NCBI GenBank assembly: GCA_033239005.1
Contig: BSQZ01000014.1
Coordinates: 687,501 to 751,500, forward strand
Reading direction: 5' to 3'
Source: Lamellibrachia satsuma
Taxonomy: Eukaryota; Annelida; Polychaeta; Sabellida; Siboglinidae
Length of the DNA: 64,000 nucleotides
The position numbers and the translations under genes are program-made. The notes beneath the pieces are model-generated. The model was given only the letters and a program-made list of their open reading frames with translations, was not told the origin of the DNA and made no database searches. Positions 37,046 through 48,228 of the stretch are shown here, piece by piece (positions within the stretch are counted from its first letter, which is position 1; each line of letters opens with the position of its first letter).

Positions 37046-37449
37046 GGATTCTAATGATGGAAGTATAATAATGTGCAGTTTTCGCGCATTAAATGCTGCG
37101 TGGTTGAATGTTTCCAAGCCAAATTGAAATGTTGTTTGCATGAATACATCTGAGTGTGTATCGCGCCATCAGCATTTCAACAACAAACCGTCTCTTTCGT
37201 GGACATTGTCGGTCTGGGCATATTTTATAGTTGGACAATTTGGTGTAGGAACATTTCAATAAGCTAGTTGAGCTGTTTTCGTATAATCGATTTAATATTT
37301 TATTGCAATACGGCTGTCAGCATCAAAGTTCGATACAGTTTAAGACTTACGTATTCGTGTTAAAATAACAAAACATGCATTTGCTTACATGGATGTTGAT
37401 CATAGTGATTAATAAATAACTTCACGCATACATCCGGTAAGATACAAAA

Positions 37450-37512
37450 TATTAGCCGTCCACTTGGTTGTTGCTATCTCATTGTCTGAATTTCTTTGTG
37501 GATGTCTCGCTC
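37450..37512. repeat. Single 53-bp monomer (unit 2)
   Basis: 'cttggttgttgctatctcat' followed by 'tgtctgaatttctttgtgga' and 'tgtctcgctc' aligns once with the unit 1 minisatellite monomer, flanked by the same unique sequences on both sides. It represents the pre-expansion state. Confidence 0.85.
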
Positions 37513-38100
37513 CGATGATTAGATTGTGGGCCCATGCATATGTTCTTAGACGAATGACCCTAAGTAGGGGATTCTTGTAAACAGCAAAGTACACATGTAG
37601 AGCACAGTTCAGGTTTTTCCTTGGCGTAAGAAGATAACCAACTTCATAAGTGTCGCAGTTAAGATGAAATGTTCACCACATTCCTGTCACTGTTTTCCAA
37701 GAAAGGTCCTCTTCAATCATCGTCTGCATTGATACTCCACACTGGCGTCACAGATCTTCTCTACTGGATTTGGCCAAGTTCATCTGTAAACAAGAACATA
37801 ACATTTGCGCTTAGTATTTGCAAAACGAACATGCATACACAATCTGAATCCGGTAGGCAAAGTTTAAGGTAATATGTGATGGTTCATATAACACGAACAT
37901 ATTATTGTACTGTTGACCGCCAATTTAAATGCATTGATGGCTATGAGAGTTTCTTTTGTCTGTCCATATGTAACATAACAACGCATAGACACATATAAAT
38001 TACAATGGTTTTACCCAATAAAACCAAATCAGTTAATAAGTGAAGAAGTTCGGAACCCTTTCTGTCCATATATTTTATGGAAACAAGAATTAACTTAATT
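37513..38100. other. 3' flank of the unit 2 OTU-Death gene
   Basis: Collinear with 25000-25740. It contains one copy of the 64-bp unit that is triplicated in unit 1. No further gene. Confidence 0.5.
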
Positions 38101-38101
38101 T

Positions 38102-39124
38102 TTATGTCCGTTGTCTATGTCTAGATGGGACAAAATGGGTCGTAATAAAAACAATCGTACCTGCCACTAAATTAAGATTTTCCTCCCGCAGAGCGTCTTG
38201 CAGCGCCAACATGGTTACGTCAGTTTCACGTTGTTGACGCCATGCGATTAAAGCATTATACACTTTCTCCTTGAGTTTTTTATGCTCATCGTCGACTTGA
38301 ACGATTGTGCTCTCTAACAACTGTAGATGTCTCATGATGAACTTCCAGTTTTGCAAGACGGGCGCCTGTTTGGATAGGTAGTTGAACACCTTTTCCCTAA
38401 ATGAGCTTTCAGATAAAGATTTCATAGAACGAGAGCTTGCGGATGAAGAATTCACTTGCGGAGCCTGCGCTTGCGAAGACGCCTCGACGTGATCCGCTGG
38501 AAAGGTGTGTACACTATGCCAACGCTTACAATCGCAAGACCACTTACACTGGCACACGTGACATGGGTGACGTTCATCTTCTGGAAGTAAGTTAACTTCG
38601 ACTGGACTTCGATGGTTGGAGACCTGACTGCCGGCGGAACCAGTGGTCGGCACTGCCGCGTCGTAAAACCCGGCGGAGGCCCACACGACGTGGATCTGTT
38701 TCTCCGGTCGCTCCTCGCCAAAGTAAAACGAGTCTGTGCGGACGGCGTCGTTGTTAGAAGTGCCGCCTGACGTGACAAGAATCACAGCTCCGAGGTGTCG
38801 ACTGAGCGCCATTATGGATTCGTAGCCGACCCAGCATCCCCCCGCCTTTATCATTTGTAATTCTTCACTTATGCTCGACATGTTATCAAGTAATGTGCCG
38901 CCTTGTTTAATTGACATAAACTTGTAGAAGTCATTAATGTTTCCTGCGGTGTATTCCGCCGTCTCACGCCGTAAGTCGTCGCTATCCACAGCAAGGTTCC
39001 CGGCCTTGCATACGGCAGCAAATAAACAGTTTTCGTCCGGCCTGACAGCGACCCGCTTCATGTTGTAGTAATTCAAATATTTGTCCTGACGCTCTAGCTC
39101 GGCGTCGAACTTCTGCGTGTCAAC
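38102..39124 (-). CDS. OTU-like and Death-domain protein (unit 2), large exon
   Basis: The exon is open for about 340 codons to a TAA. An acceptor (CTATGTACACAG/GTT) puts the exon start at 39124; the in-frame ATG at 39169 lies in the presumed intron. About 20 residues in, RPDENCLFAAVC fits the OTU cysteine-protease motif 'D.NCLF.a' with the nucleophilic Cys. YTAGNINDFYKFM and HLGAVILVTSGG follow, then IHVVWASAGFYDAAVP, where OTU enzymes have 'HYd.v'; here the His is Phe. A Cys/His-rich linker (CHVCQCKWSCDCKRWHSVH) leads to a Death domain at the C-terminus (LQNWKFIMRHLQLLESTIVQ, LIAWRQQRETDVTMLALQDA). OTU folds bind or cleave ubiquitin; the missing His suggests a non-catalytic ubiquitin reader. 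An upstream first exon must exist but is not identified. Confidence 0.75.
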   Translation of the reverse strand, partial: VDTQKFDAELERQDKYLNYYNMKRVAVRPDENCLFAAVCKAGNLAVDSDDLRRETAEYTAGNINDFYKFMSIKQGGTLLDNMSSISEELQMIKAGGCWVGYESIMALSRHLGAVILVTSGGTSNNDAVRTDSFYFGEERPEKQIHVVWASAGFYDAAVPTTGSAGSQVSNHRSPVEVNLLPEDERHPCHVCQCKWSCDCKRWHSVHTFPADHVEASSQAQAPQVNSSSASSRSMKSLSESSFREKVFNYLSKQAPVLQNWKFIMRHLQLLESTIVQVDDEHKKLKEKVYNALIAWRQQRETDVTMLALQDALREENLNLVAGTIVFITTHFVPSRHRQRT

Positions 39125-39258
39125 CTGTGTACATAGACACCAATACCACAGTGAAAAACAGATTGACAATATCCATCCTTACCGGTGACAATGCAATGAA
39201 TGGACCAATACGATGTATTGAAATTGTTTAAAACAATAAGAGGTATCACACTTGGTGC

Positions 39259-39300
39259 AAACTGGACGGACGGACGGACGGACGGACGGACGGACGCACG
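39259..39300. repeat. (GGAC)n microsatellite
   Basis: About eight ggac units upstream of the OTU-Death exon. Confidence 0.9.
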
Positions 39301-39309
39301 CGGAAATTG

Positions 39310-40185
39310 TGTATGTAATTTCATAAAAATATTTTAAGTAATAAAATCATCATTATTATGCCACATTACTGCAACAATCGAACATCTAGCGAATAGCCGC
39401 ATGCTCCCGCAATCTGCGTTCTTAACATGCTCACGACGCAGTATCTGCTATCTGCTAACATTAATTTTAACTGGTAGGCCTGGTAGAGAGCCTCGCGAAC
39501 TTGTAGGTGTAGACCCTCACTGAATACGCGTCACGTCCGACTGATCGCATCTAAAGTAGGTCACCTAGTACGATAAGTGTGTGAGCCTATCTGTGTGGCG
39601 GCATGAGAAAACCCGCCGGAAGTCGAGCTGTGCTAATTTGAGATACAGGCTAAATAACACCAATAAAATTTAGTTTTATACCGTGTATATATCATATTTA
39701 TGCAAGCCCACTGCCCAAATAATTACCACTAAAGACAATAGAAAGATGTACTACTTCGGCCGCGTTTAGTTACAAGGTTATTTTCGTTGCACTCCCATGA
39801 GTCATACATCTTTGGAACCGCCGTGAACCACTGACCTATATATTATATAGGTCAGTGCCGTGAACCAAGCTGTTGAATACAGCGTAGTGCGCATGAATAC
39901 ATAGAAAGCACATTCTTTGCGCATCGCCGAAATAGCCATCGTACTAGTTTGTTTACGTTTTCGAAGAGCGGCGATTTCTGTATAAGTATTCCGATTTTTG
40001 GGCATTTGAGTCGGCAGCGTGCCATGTAGTATATGTACAAATGTGGTAGGACTTAATTCAATGAGATAAGCATTCTCATAGTTTGTAAATTATATATTAA
40101 TCTGCATCGGAACAGTTTGACAGCTGACAGGTCGTAGGAGACAGATACTACTCGCCATTTGAATGCACTCTAAGACATTAACATG
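39310..40185. other. Upstream region of the OTU-Death exon, no gene seen
   Basis: Part (39460-39600) is a diverged relative of 26750-26880 and 50220-50340. A perfect palindrome lies at 39830-39856. No upstream exon, promoter or domain can be supported. Confidence 0.4.
39820..39866. repeat. 27-nt perfect palindrome between 10-bp direct repeats
   Basis: A palindrome of 13-bp arms around one base (starts actgacctatata) occupies 39830-39856. gccgtgaacc stands on both sides (39820-39829 and 39857-39866). It looks like a very small foldback insertion with a target duplication. Confidence 0.6.
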
Positions 40186-40301
40186 GGACCTATTGCTGCA
40201 GATAACAAGATTTAAAAAGATTGCCATCTCGAACAACAAGTTTCAGATGACAAGTGGACAAGGAAGCCATTGGCTTATCGAGAGTCCAACAATTTTCTCA
40301 T

Positions 40302-43080
40302 CTATGTGTAGCCCTCCCTTATCAGATATCTGTCAATTCTATTTTTAAACATATTCACACTACTAGCATTAACACAATCATTTGGCAGTTTGTTCCATTC
40401 ATTTATCACCCTCTGTGAGAAAGAGTACTTTCTCATTCCAACCTACACTGCTCCTTAACTAATGCTGCTTCGTGTCCTCTGGTTCTGCTGCCTTCTTTAA
40501 GTTTGAAGAATATATTCCTATCAACATCCTCATAACTGTTCACTATTTTAAACACTTCTATTAATGGTCTCCTCTTAGTCTCCTGGTCTCTAGTGTTGTC
40601 AAACCACATTGTAATAAGCGACTTTCGTAACTAAGGTCTCTCAATTCTGGAATCATTTTAGTTGCTCTTAGTTGTATTCTTTCAGGCTTGTTTATGTCTT
40701 TTTTACGATATGGCCTCCATGCTTGAATACAATATTCCAAATGTGGTCAAACTATTGCTTTGTAAAGGGGTACAGTTAGATGTTTCTCCTTATATGTGAT
40801 AGTTCTCCTAATTAGCCCTAGAATTTGATTTCCTTTCGAAGCAGCAATCCCACATTGCTCTGAAACTTTCATGTCAGCACTAATAAATGTTACTCCTAAA
40901 TCCTTTTCTTGTGTGGTTCTACCTAGTACAGCATCCCCCATTTTATATTCCTCATCCATATTTCCATGTCCTATGTGTATATATTTACACTTCCCAAAAT
41001 TGAATAACATTTGCCATTTTTCTGACCATTTTACTAATTTTTCTAAATCATCCTGTAAAATTTGTTTATCGGTATCATTAGTAACGTTTCTGAATACTTT
41101 TGTGTCATCTGCAAATTTGAGTACTTTGCTAGATATGTCATCCTCCAAATCATTTATATATATTAAAAACAGTATAGGGCCTAATACTGATCCCTGTGGT
41201 ACCCCTCTCAAAACAGATTTCCAGTTTGAAATCTCACCATCTACTATTACTCTCTGTCTTCTGTGTGTAAGCCACTTTTCTATCCAATTGATTACATCAT
41301 TGTCTATACCATGGGCTTTTAGTTTAAGTAACAATCTTTGATGTAGCACTTTATCGAAAGCTTTCTGAAAATCTAAGTAGACAACATCCACTGGTGACCC
41401 ATCATCTACCCACTTTGTAATTTCTTCCAAAAAACATAAAAGATTGGTTAGACATGACCTTGCTTTTAGGAATCCATGTTGAGATGTATTTATTAATTAA
41501 TGTTTTACAAGGAATTCCACCATGTGGTCTCTAATTAATGTTTCAAGTAATTTACATACAACTGATGTTAAACTCACTGGTCTGTAATGTTCTGGCTTCT
41601 TCCTCGATCCCTTCTTAAATAGCGGCATAATGTTTGCTTCTTTCCATTCTGAAGGAACTATTCCTTCTTCTAGTGACAAGTTAAATAAGTTTGCAAGTGG
41701 TGTACTAATTTGATCAACAATTTCCTTTAGCAGTTTTGGTGGTATCCCATCAACTTCAGGTGATTTATTATCTTTCATCTTCTTAATTTTCTTTGCTATC
41801 ATTTCAGGAGTTACAAATAACTGCCCTAAATGTTCTGATTTATTGCCCTCAAATTTAGTCAGTGGAACTGGAGTGATATCTTCTGTGGTAAAAACTGAGC
41901 TGAAATACTAATTCAGGACCTCTGTCATTTGAAACCCGTCTGAAATTATGTTTTCACTGTTGTCTTCCAGTGGTCCGATCTTATCTCGAACTTTCTGTTT
42001 ACTCCTTACATAAGCATAGAAACTCTTGCTGTCATTTTTTATATTACCTGCCAATTTTTTTTCAAAGGTTCTTTTAGATTTTCTTATTTCAGTTGTAGCT
42101 AGGTTAAGTGCCTGTTTGTAGTTTGTGTAGTCTTCTACATTTCCAGTGTGTTTATATATCCTCCACAGCATCTGTTTGTGAGCAATTTTTCTAATAGCCT
42201 CTTTTGACAGGTGTTTTTTCCTTGAGCTTCTCCCTTGTTTTCTTAATGGAAAAAATTTCTCAATAATGCCCTCAATCTCATATTTTAAACAAGTCCAGCA
42301 TTCTGTTGCTATCTTGTTCTTCAGCAAGTTATTCCAATCTATATTTGCTAGATATGTTCTCATCACTTTATATTTGCCTTTGTTGAAGTTCCTCCTCCAT
42401 TGTTTTTTATATGTATTCCCTGTTTTTACTTTTATATTAAACTGGATTTGGTTATGGTCACTTGAACGCAAGGGATCGTGTACTTTAACATTGTCAACTA
42501 ATTCATTTTGAGAAGACAAAATTAAATCTAACACATTCCCACCTCTGTTTGGTTCCAAGACATGTTGAGTAAGGAAACAGTCCTGTGTTAGAAGCAGAAA
42601 CTGATGGTCGTCACCTCCAGCACTCTCTAATGATTCCCACTGTATATGGCCATGGTTAAAATCACCCATTATAACACATTATCCCTTGCTCAACTCCCTT
42701 ATCGCCTTTTGTAATTTTACATATTGCTCTTGTCCTATGTTAGGACTACGATAAACTACTCATATTGTTAATGTTGAGTTCCTGGTAACTATGTTACACC
42801 AAATTGCTTCCACACTATCTGCTTCACTTTTCAGTGTTATTTCATATGCTTGGATAGATTCTTTAATATATAAAATTAGTCCACCTCCCCTTCTTTCTCG
42901 TCTATCCTTCCTAAACATTACATAGCCTGTCAGTGCTAACTCAGCATCAACTATATCTTCATTTGCCCATGATTCTGTGATGCCTATTACATGAGGATCA
43001 ATATCTGCTACCATAATGTCTAACTCACTTTTTTATTTACTCTGCTCCTGGCAGTTAAACATACACATTTAAGTTCATTG
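40302..43080 (-). pseudogene. LINE ORF2: endonuclease and reverse transcriptase, with stops
   Basis: From 43014 to about 40560 a single reading frame encodes, in order, an AP-like endonuclease (DPHVIGITESWAN; GGGLILYIK; MGDFNHGHIQW; SSDHNQIQFN), a linker, and a reverse transcriptase (IMPLFKKGSRKKPEHYRPVS; VVYLDFQKAFDKV; GVPQGSVLGPILFLIYINDL; FADDTKVF). In-frame stops lie at 42760-42762, 42679-42681, 41908-41910, 41497-41499 and 40747-40749. Upstream of 43014 the copy at 63.9 kb shows that one A is missing from an A run, a frameshift. Further frameshifts follow near 40565 and 40440; the C-terminal frame ends at TAG 40302-40304. All catalytic boxes are intact between these breaks. Confidence 0.88.
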
Positions 43081-43173
43081 TCCGAAATTATTGGTGAACA
43101 TTTCTTTGGATGTGTAGTAGTACTCCTTTGAGTTTTCTCTGTCAGTTCCCCCTGTGCTTCTAGTTTAAATAAT

Positions 43174-44340
43174 TTATGGTACCTGTGCTCTCATCGACAA
43201 CTCACACCCAAGAACTGCAGCGCCCTTCCCTGTCACATCAAGTCCATCTCTCATGAAAAAGTCACCTCTTCCCAAAAAGTTTAATAACATGTCTACGAAG
43301 CCAACTCCCTCCTCCATACATACCTTCTGTACTTGTGTGTTGATCGCCATCCTCCTACAGTTCCTATATTCCTCACCCCTGCCTCCCATTATTGGTAATA
43401 TCCCCGACAATACAATCTGTCCAACTCGTGCCTCTTTAAGTGTCTTGATCAACCTCCTGTACTTACCAACGATGGCTGACGTTCCCTCCTTCTCTGCATT
43501 GTTCGTTCCCACATGCACGAGAACAGAACCTCCCGTGCCACCACCCATGACCTGTCCTGCCTTCTCTGCTATATCCTCTACTTTTGCCCCTGGTAGGCAT
43601 GCTGTTATGTCATCTCCTCTATTTACAATTTTATCCACTTTCCTACTGATGGAATCCCCCATAAATACCCGGGCTTTCCTCGCTTTCCCCTGTGATACTA
43701 CATCAGCAAAGCTCCTTTCCTGTTGCAAACTACTAGTATGCCCCTTTTCTCTCCTATCATCAATCTTTACTGTCTTACCACTTGGCAATCTCTCTCCACT
43801 TACCCGCTTACGTCTCTTTTGTTGCATTCTCTGCCTTCTGTCATCTTTCTTCTTCTGATCCACAGTCTTAGCCTTTTCTCTGCTCTTGTTATCCTCGACC
43901 ATCCTGCCACCTGACAATCTCTATTCACTCACTCGGTTATCTTCCTTTTGTTGCACATTCTTCCTTTTTCCATCTTTCTTCTTCTTACCAGCTTTCTTCC
44001 TCACATTGCCACTGCTCTCCTTGTTCTCACCACCTCAGTTCTCATTTTCACTACCTCTGCTCTTCTCGGTCTCACCACCTCTGCTCTCATCATTCTCACC
44101 ACCTCTGCTCTCTTCTGTCTCACCCTGCCCTGCCATCAACAAAATCATATGCCTTAGCTCAATCACCTGCTCCTGCAGATATTTCACTGTCTTACACCCC
44201 CTACACACGAAATGAAAATCATCCGCCTGCACCTCCGCCCACGAATTTACACACACGGACTTTGCAAAGTCTATCCAGCTGTCGCAGCTAGAACATATCA
44301 AATTACGTTTCGCCTTTACTTGGCGTTTGCCCGGCGCCAT
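43174..44340 (-). pseudogene. LINE ORF1: PHD-like finger and SGNH esterase, two stops
   Basis: One frame of 388 codons from ATG 44340 to the stop at 43174. The N-terminus is basic, then CSSCDSWIDFAKS and FVCRGCKTVKYLQ form a PHD/CCHC-like Cys finger, followed by a helix and a charged repeat region. Two nonsense codons (TGA 44035-44037, TAG 43921-43923) interrupt it. The C-terminal half is an SGNH-type esterase: VFMGDSISRKVD (block I with nucleophilic Ser), VLVHVGTNNA (block III with Asn), and MRDGLDVTGKGAAVL (block V; Asp present, but the usual 'D.lHl' His is Val here, whereas the copy at 63.7 kb has GLHLTGKG). Such ORF1 proteins bind RNA and membranes in CR1 elements. Confidence 0.85.
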
Positions 44341-44880
44341 GTTAGCAATTAAATTTGTATTTGTTTATAATCCGTTTATAATCAGTTTATACTAGGTAGT
44401 CTTCACAAAGACTGTTTTTGTGTTGTAATACACACTTTATAGTATTTTACTTATGTCTTAATTAAATTTACAACTACTGCCTTGCAACTTACTTTCTATG
44501 TAACATCTAACTATAACAAAACGTAATATCGCTCGCGCTAACGAAATTTCAGCGACCTTCTTTAAATTACACTGAATTACTACCTACGGCTAACTTTTAA
44601 CAATAAATGTTGCTAAAACAAAATATTCAGGTTTTTAATCTTTAATATGTACTAAATTATTTACAATAATATTATGTCTCGTATTATGTACCCAATCAAC
44701 TGACAACAATAACCCTTAATTATCGCTTGCGCTACCGCGTCTTCGGAGATCTACGATATAAACTACCCTAAATTACTCCTATAGCTAAATTTTAATAGCA
44801 ACTATTGGCTAAACAAGGACTCTTGTAAGTTTATGTTTAATATACACGCAATAATAATACTTATCCGATCAGTCACGTCC
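44341..44880 (-). repeat. Probable LINE 5' UTR with two ~180-bp tandem repeats
   Basis: Two imperfect copies can be aligned: about 44525-44705 (cgctcgcgctaacg ... gctaaaacaa) and 44708-44880 (cgcttgcgctaccg ... gctaaacaag). They lie directly upstream of the ORF1 ATG. Tandem monomers in a LINE 5' UTR commonly carry the internal promoter. The outer border is inferred from where the repeat ends. Confidence 0.45.
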
Positions 44881-44922
44881 TGAAGGAAGTGATATGTGAT
44901 TATTTTGTAAATAGAGACTTAA

Positions 44923-47341
44923 GTGATGGTGAATTATCGGAAAGTGACACTGACAACAACGACGACGAATCGGCTGATCGTGAAACGGGCGATGTCCCTG
45001 GCACCAGTTCTGCTGTCAACATCACACATGTTAACCAAGAAGCCTAAGAAGGTGAGTTTAATTATTGTAGTGACTATAACTATTTTGTTTTATGATACTA
45101 ATATGTATATTAAATTAGAAAATGTAGTAAAATTAGCTATATTCCATTTTATTTATTGAATGTGTTTCTGTGGTACCAAGGCAACATATTAACAATAACA
45201 ATGGCAGGATCTAATTATGACGTGAGATCTGATTATAGGTGGCAGGATGTAATTATGACGTGAGGTCTGATTATAGGTGTGTGAAATTGCGGAAAAATTT
45301 TTTCACAGATAAGTCGCAAGATCCTGATGCCATATTAACCATAAAACTATTGTTTGTCTAAGACTATCTGTCACCTTCAACGTGGGGTGACATTGATATT
45401 CAAATTGTTTCTTGAACTGTCTATGTTTTAGTTAACCAGTTGGATTTTTTTATAACATCCATTTCAGATGCGTCAGAGAGTAGTGACGATGGTGCGCCAC
45501 GAATCATTGAGAATCTTGTTGACAGCCTCGTGTTGGAGTTGGATCCAGAAAACGCAGCTGATGTGGCTTTTCGGTGCAGCTGCAAATACAACAGTGGTGC
45601 GCCATGCACCACATACTTCAAGCCATAAGACCTGCAGAACGTTCGACTTGGATTCCTCGAATTATCACGTGAAGAACTGGACATTGCTATCTTGGCAAAA
45701 TTGTCTTGTGGCATGCACCTGGCAGCGACGACATCAAAATCACGTAAGAAGCAACAAAGTCAGCGAAAGACCCAACATACGGACTTCTACTTCCATGGGT
45801 TTTGTATCTGCAGAGACACTTTTAAGAAGCTACACAACACAGGGCAAGACAAGCTGAACAACTTGATTAGTCATTACAGCGTGAATGGGGTTAAACCTCG
45901 TGTACACAAAAACTCAAAGTTTAGGCCCCGCCATGCCCTAAGTCTGCGGGAAACCAGAACAGTGGTGGATTTTATCCTGAATTTTGCAGAAGTGCACTGC
46001 ATTGTCCTGTCTGGTCGAACGCCAGGACACTGGAAAACATATGTGAAACTGTTGCCCTCAAACTGCAACAAAAAGAAGGTGTATAATAGCTATTGTGCTG
46101 CCTGTGAGTTCAGCGGAGAACGTAAAGTAGCTCTTTGTACGTTTTGTGGCAACAGCTGGTGCCCTATGTCACCACAATGCGACCTGCCACTGACTTGTGT
46201 TGGTACTGCCAGAACTACTCTAGCAAAATAGTGCGAAAAAAGTGCAACCATCAAAGAGGCAGAGATACATCTGCATCGAGCCAGTCTCGAACGTAGTCTG
46301 TACAGAGACCTTACTAAACTAGCCTCAGCAAATCTTCCCCATGGTTCTGAAATTGGCCCACACTGTGCATATTGTTTTGATGCATTATAGTTTTGATTTT
46401 GCCCAGCAGGTACACTACCCCAGAAATCCACCCCACCAGGTCCAATCTACTTCTAAACACCCAGAAAATGTGGACTTTTCGGCATATGTTGTGAAGCTTT
46501 TCCAAAGCATATTAATTTCCTAATTGATGAATCTGTGCAGACAGGTAAAGGAGCTGTGTGGTTTTTTTACTCCACTACAGTGTACTACTTTCATCACTAC
46601 GGGTTAGGGGAGACAGATGTGCGTCTTCGTGCTGACAACTGTGCTGGCCAAAATAAAAACTCATGCATGATTTGGTACCTCCTGTGGAGTGTTTTGACCG
46701 GCAAACATAATTCCATCAAGCTTTCATTCCTTTTAACAGGGCGTACAAAATTCAGGTGTGACTGGTGTTTTGGGTTACTGAAACGTGTTTATCGTAAAAC
46801 AGATGTCAATTGTTTGAATGATATTGCAGAAGTTGTCAACCAGTCATCCCATGTTAATGTTACATCACGGAAGATGGTCAGGTCATAGTTTCGATCTATG
46901 ACTGGACCGCCTACCTTGCCACCTTCTTCCATAGAATGACAGGTATCAAGAAATACCACCACTTTGAATTAAGAGAAAGTTGTAATGATGTAATGCTCCG
47001 TGAATTTTCAGACACATGTTAGTCGACAGAAATTGGTGAAATGTGCTCCACCTGTAGCGGGTATGCCCCTTGCCATCCAACCAAAGGGCTTAGACCCTAA
47101 ACGCCAGTGGTATCTCTACCGAGAAATAAGGCAGTTTGTTCCAGAAACATTCCAGGACATTGTTACTCCAATACCAAATATCCCCAAACCTGGAATTGTA
47201 ACTGCTGAGAATGACGGTGAGACAAGTGATGAAAGCGACGATGACGCTGCATCCCCCCCAAACGTGGCAGAGGTCGAGGCCAGATTCGATGTCGTGGTAG
47301 ACCCAAGAAACTGCACTTATGAAATGACATTCTCATTATAA
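44923..47341 (+). pseudogene. DUF7869-type transposase-like gene, decayed
   Basis: A first exon with an acidic stretch (SDGELSESDTDNNDDES) seems to end at AAGAAG/GTGAGT (45050). The second starts after TTTCAG at 45469. From 45470 to 47341 one frame dominates: a Cys-rich start (FRCSCKYNSGAPCTTYF), a basic block (SRKKQQSQRKTQHTDFYFHG), 'HYSFDFAQQVHYP' in a shifted frame, TPRKCGLFGICCEAFPK, then HHYGLGETDVRLRADNCAGQ with NKNS, the signature core of this family, and RTKFRCDWCFGLLKRVYRK. In-frame stops occur at 45626 (TAA), 46229 (TAG), about 46386-46456 (three) and 46886 (TAG). The family is widespread in cnidarians and other invertebrates and is probably transposon-derived; the D/N-rich core suggests an RNase H-like fold. 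The family name is from memory of its motifs. Confidence 0.65.
45203..45281. repeat. 39-bp tandem duplication in an intron
   Basis: 'ggcaggatctaattatgacg' plus 'tgagatctgattataggt' is present twice in the presumed intron of the DUF7869-type gene. Confidence 0.85.
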
Positions 47342-47344
47342 TGT

Positions 47345-47860
47345 ACATGTTAACTTGACATAACAACTCACCAAACATAATCAAGAAGAAACTTTTGAAC
47401 AGACGACAGTTGTACTTAGCATGTAGTTACGTTTAATTTAGGAAATTTTTCTATCAAAAATTCCTGTTGTCATGTCATAATAGACCCAAGAAACCCATAT
47501 TACGATGAATGTTCATGTGATGCACTGTATATATGTTGTATTGAAATGACATTTGTCCATAATGACCAACAATAAAGTATTTGTATATGGTACATATGTA
47601 TTTGTGTGTATATATTTGTTCTGAATGTTCACACAGCGTTTTCTCAGAATCATATTTCTCGAAACGTACCTGTATTATGATGTTAAACATAATGATATAT
47701 CTGTTAATAATTGCCCGATTTAGAAAAAAATAAAGTGTCATGTAATCCTCGCAATCTGCTCTACACAATACACGATAAAAACAAAAACATAATATTTTGA
47801 CCATGTGAAGGGTTTTCTCATGCCGCCAATTTTCTGGTAATGTAAGTATCGTGCAACAAC
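47345..47860. other. 3' flank, no gene seen
   Basis: A short phrase 'tagacccaagaaac' of the preceding gene's C-terminus recurs near 47485, followed by 'gaaatgacattt', suggesting a small local duplication. AT-rich and non-coding otherwise. Confidence 0.4.
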
Positions 47861-47865
47861 AATGA

Positions 47866-47993
47866 GTTAGCTCTATTGATGGCCACACGGTCTATGCATG
47901 AGTCATGTCGACACACGTTCGTTCATAAGTCAGCTCTATTTATGGCCACACGAGCTATGCATGAGTATTGTCGACACACGTTCGTTCATACCG
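47866..47993. repeat. 64-bp tandem duplication
   Basis: Two imperfect copies of 'agctctatttatggccacac' through 'cgacacacgttcgttcata'. The sequence after it (to about 48100) resembles 26895-26990. Confidence 0.8.
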
Positions 47994-48228
47994 AATAGTT
48001 TTACTGCTATGCACATCCATCGCATCAATCGTAAATCACACGTACTTACCTCAGACGCTGCCATATTATTGTGCGTGTCCGTGAACGATGATTCTACTCT
48101 GGCGTTTAAATTTTTGTATAACATATATCTAAAGCGAAAGACCACAATCGCTAGCCTATGTGCGCATGCATGTGTTTATAATTATTTGTCACTATGGGTA
48201 CACAAGTAGGTCACACATTCAATAAGCA

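Larger units (their letters stand above)
40190..44880 (-). mobile_element. CR1-clade LINE, nearly full length
   Basis: It runs on the minus strand from a 5' UTR (about 44341-44880) through ORF1 (44340-43174) and ORF2 (about 43080-40302) to a short 3' UTR ending near 40190 in 'gatggcaatctttt'. A second, 5'-truncated copy starts near 63690 on the plus strand, and a 3' fragment lies at 49290-49840. ORF1 with an esterase-like domain and a CR1-like RT place it in the CR1 group. Both ORFs carry nonsense mutations, so this copy cannot move by itself. The 3' end of 49290-49840 matches the 3' UTR here, supporting the 3' border. Confidence 0.85.

Noticed and set aside
43253..43858. Long plus-strand open frame opposite LINE ORF1
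   Set aside because: It is the antisense shadow of the SGNH esterase ORF1, whose motifs are clear on the minus strand. The same holds for the plus-strand frame at 40871-41341.
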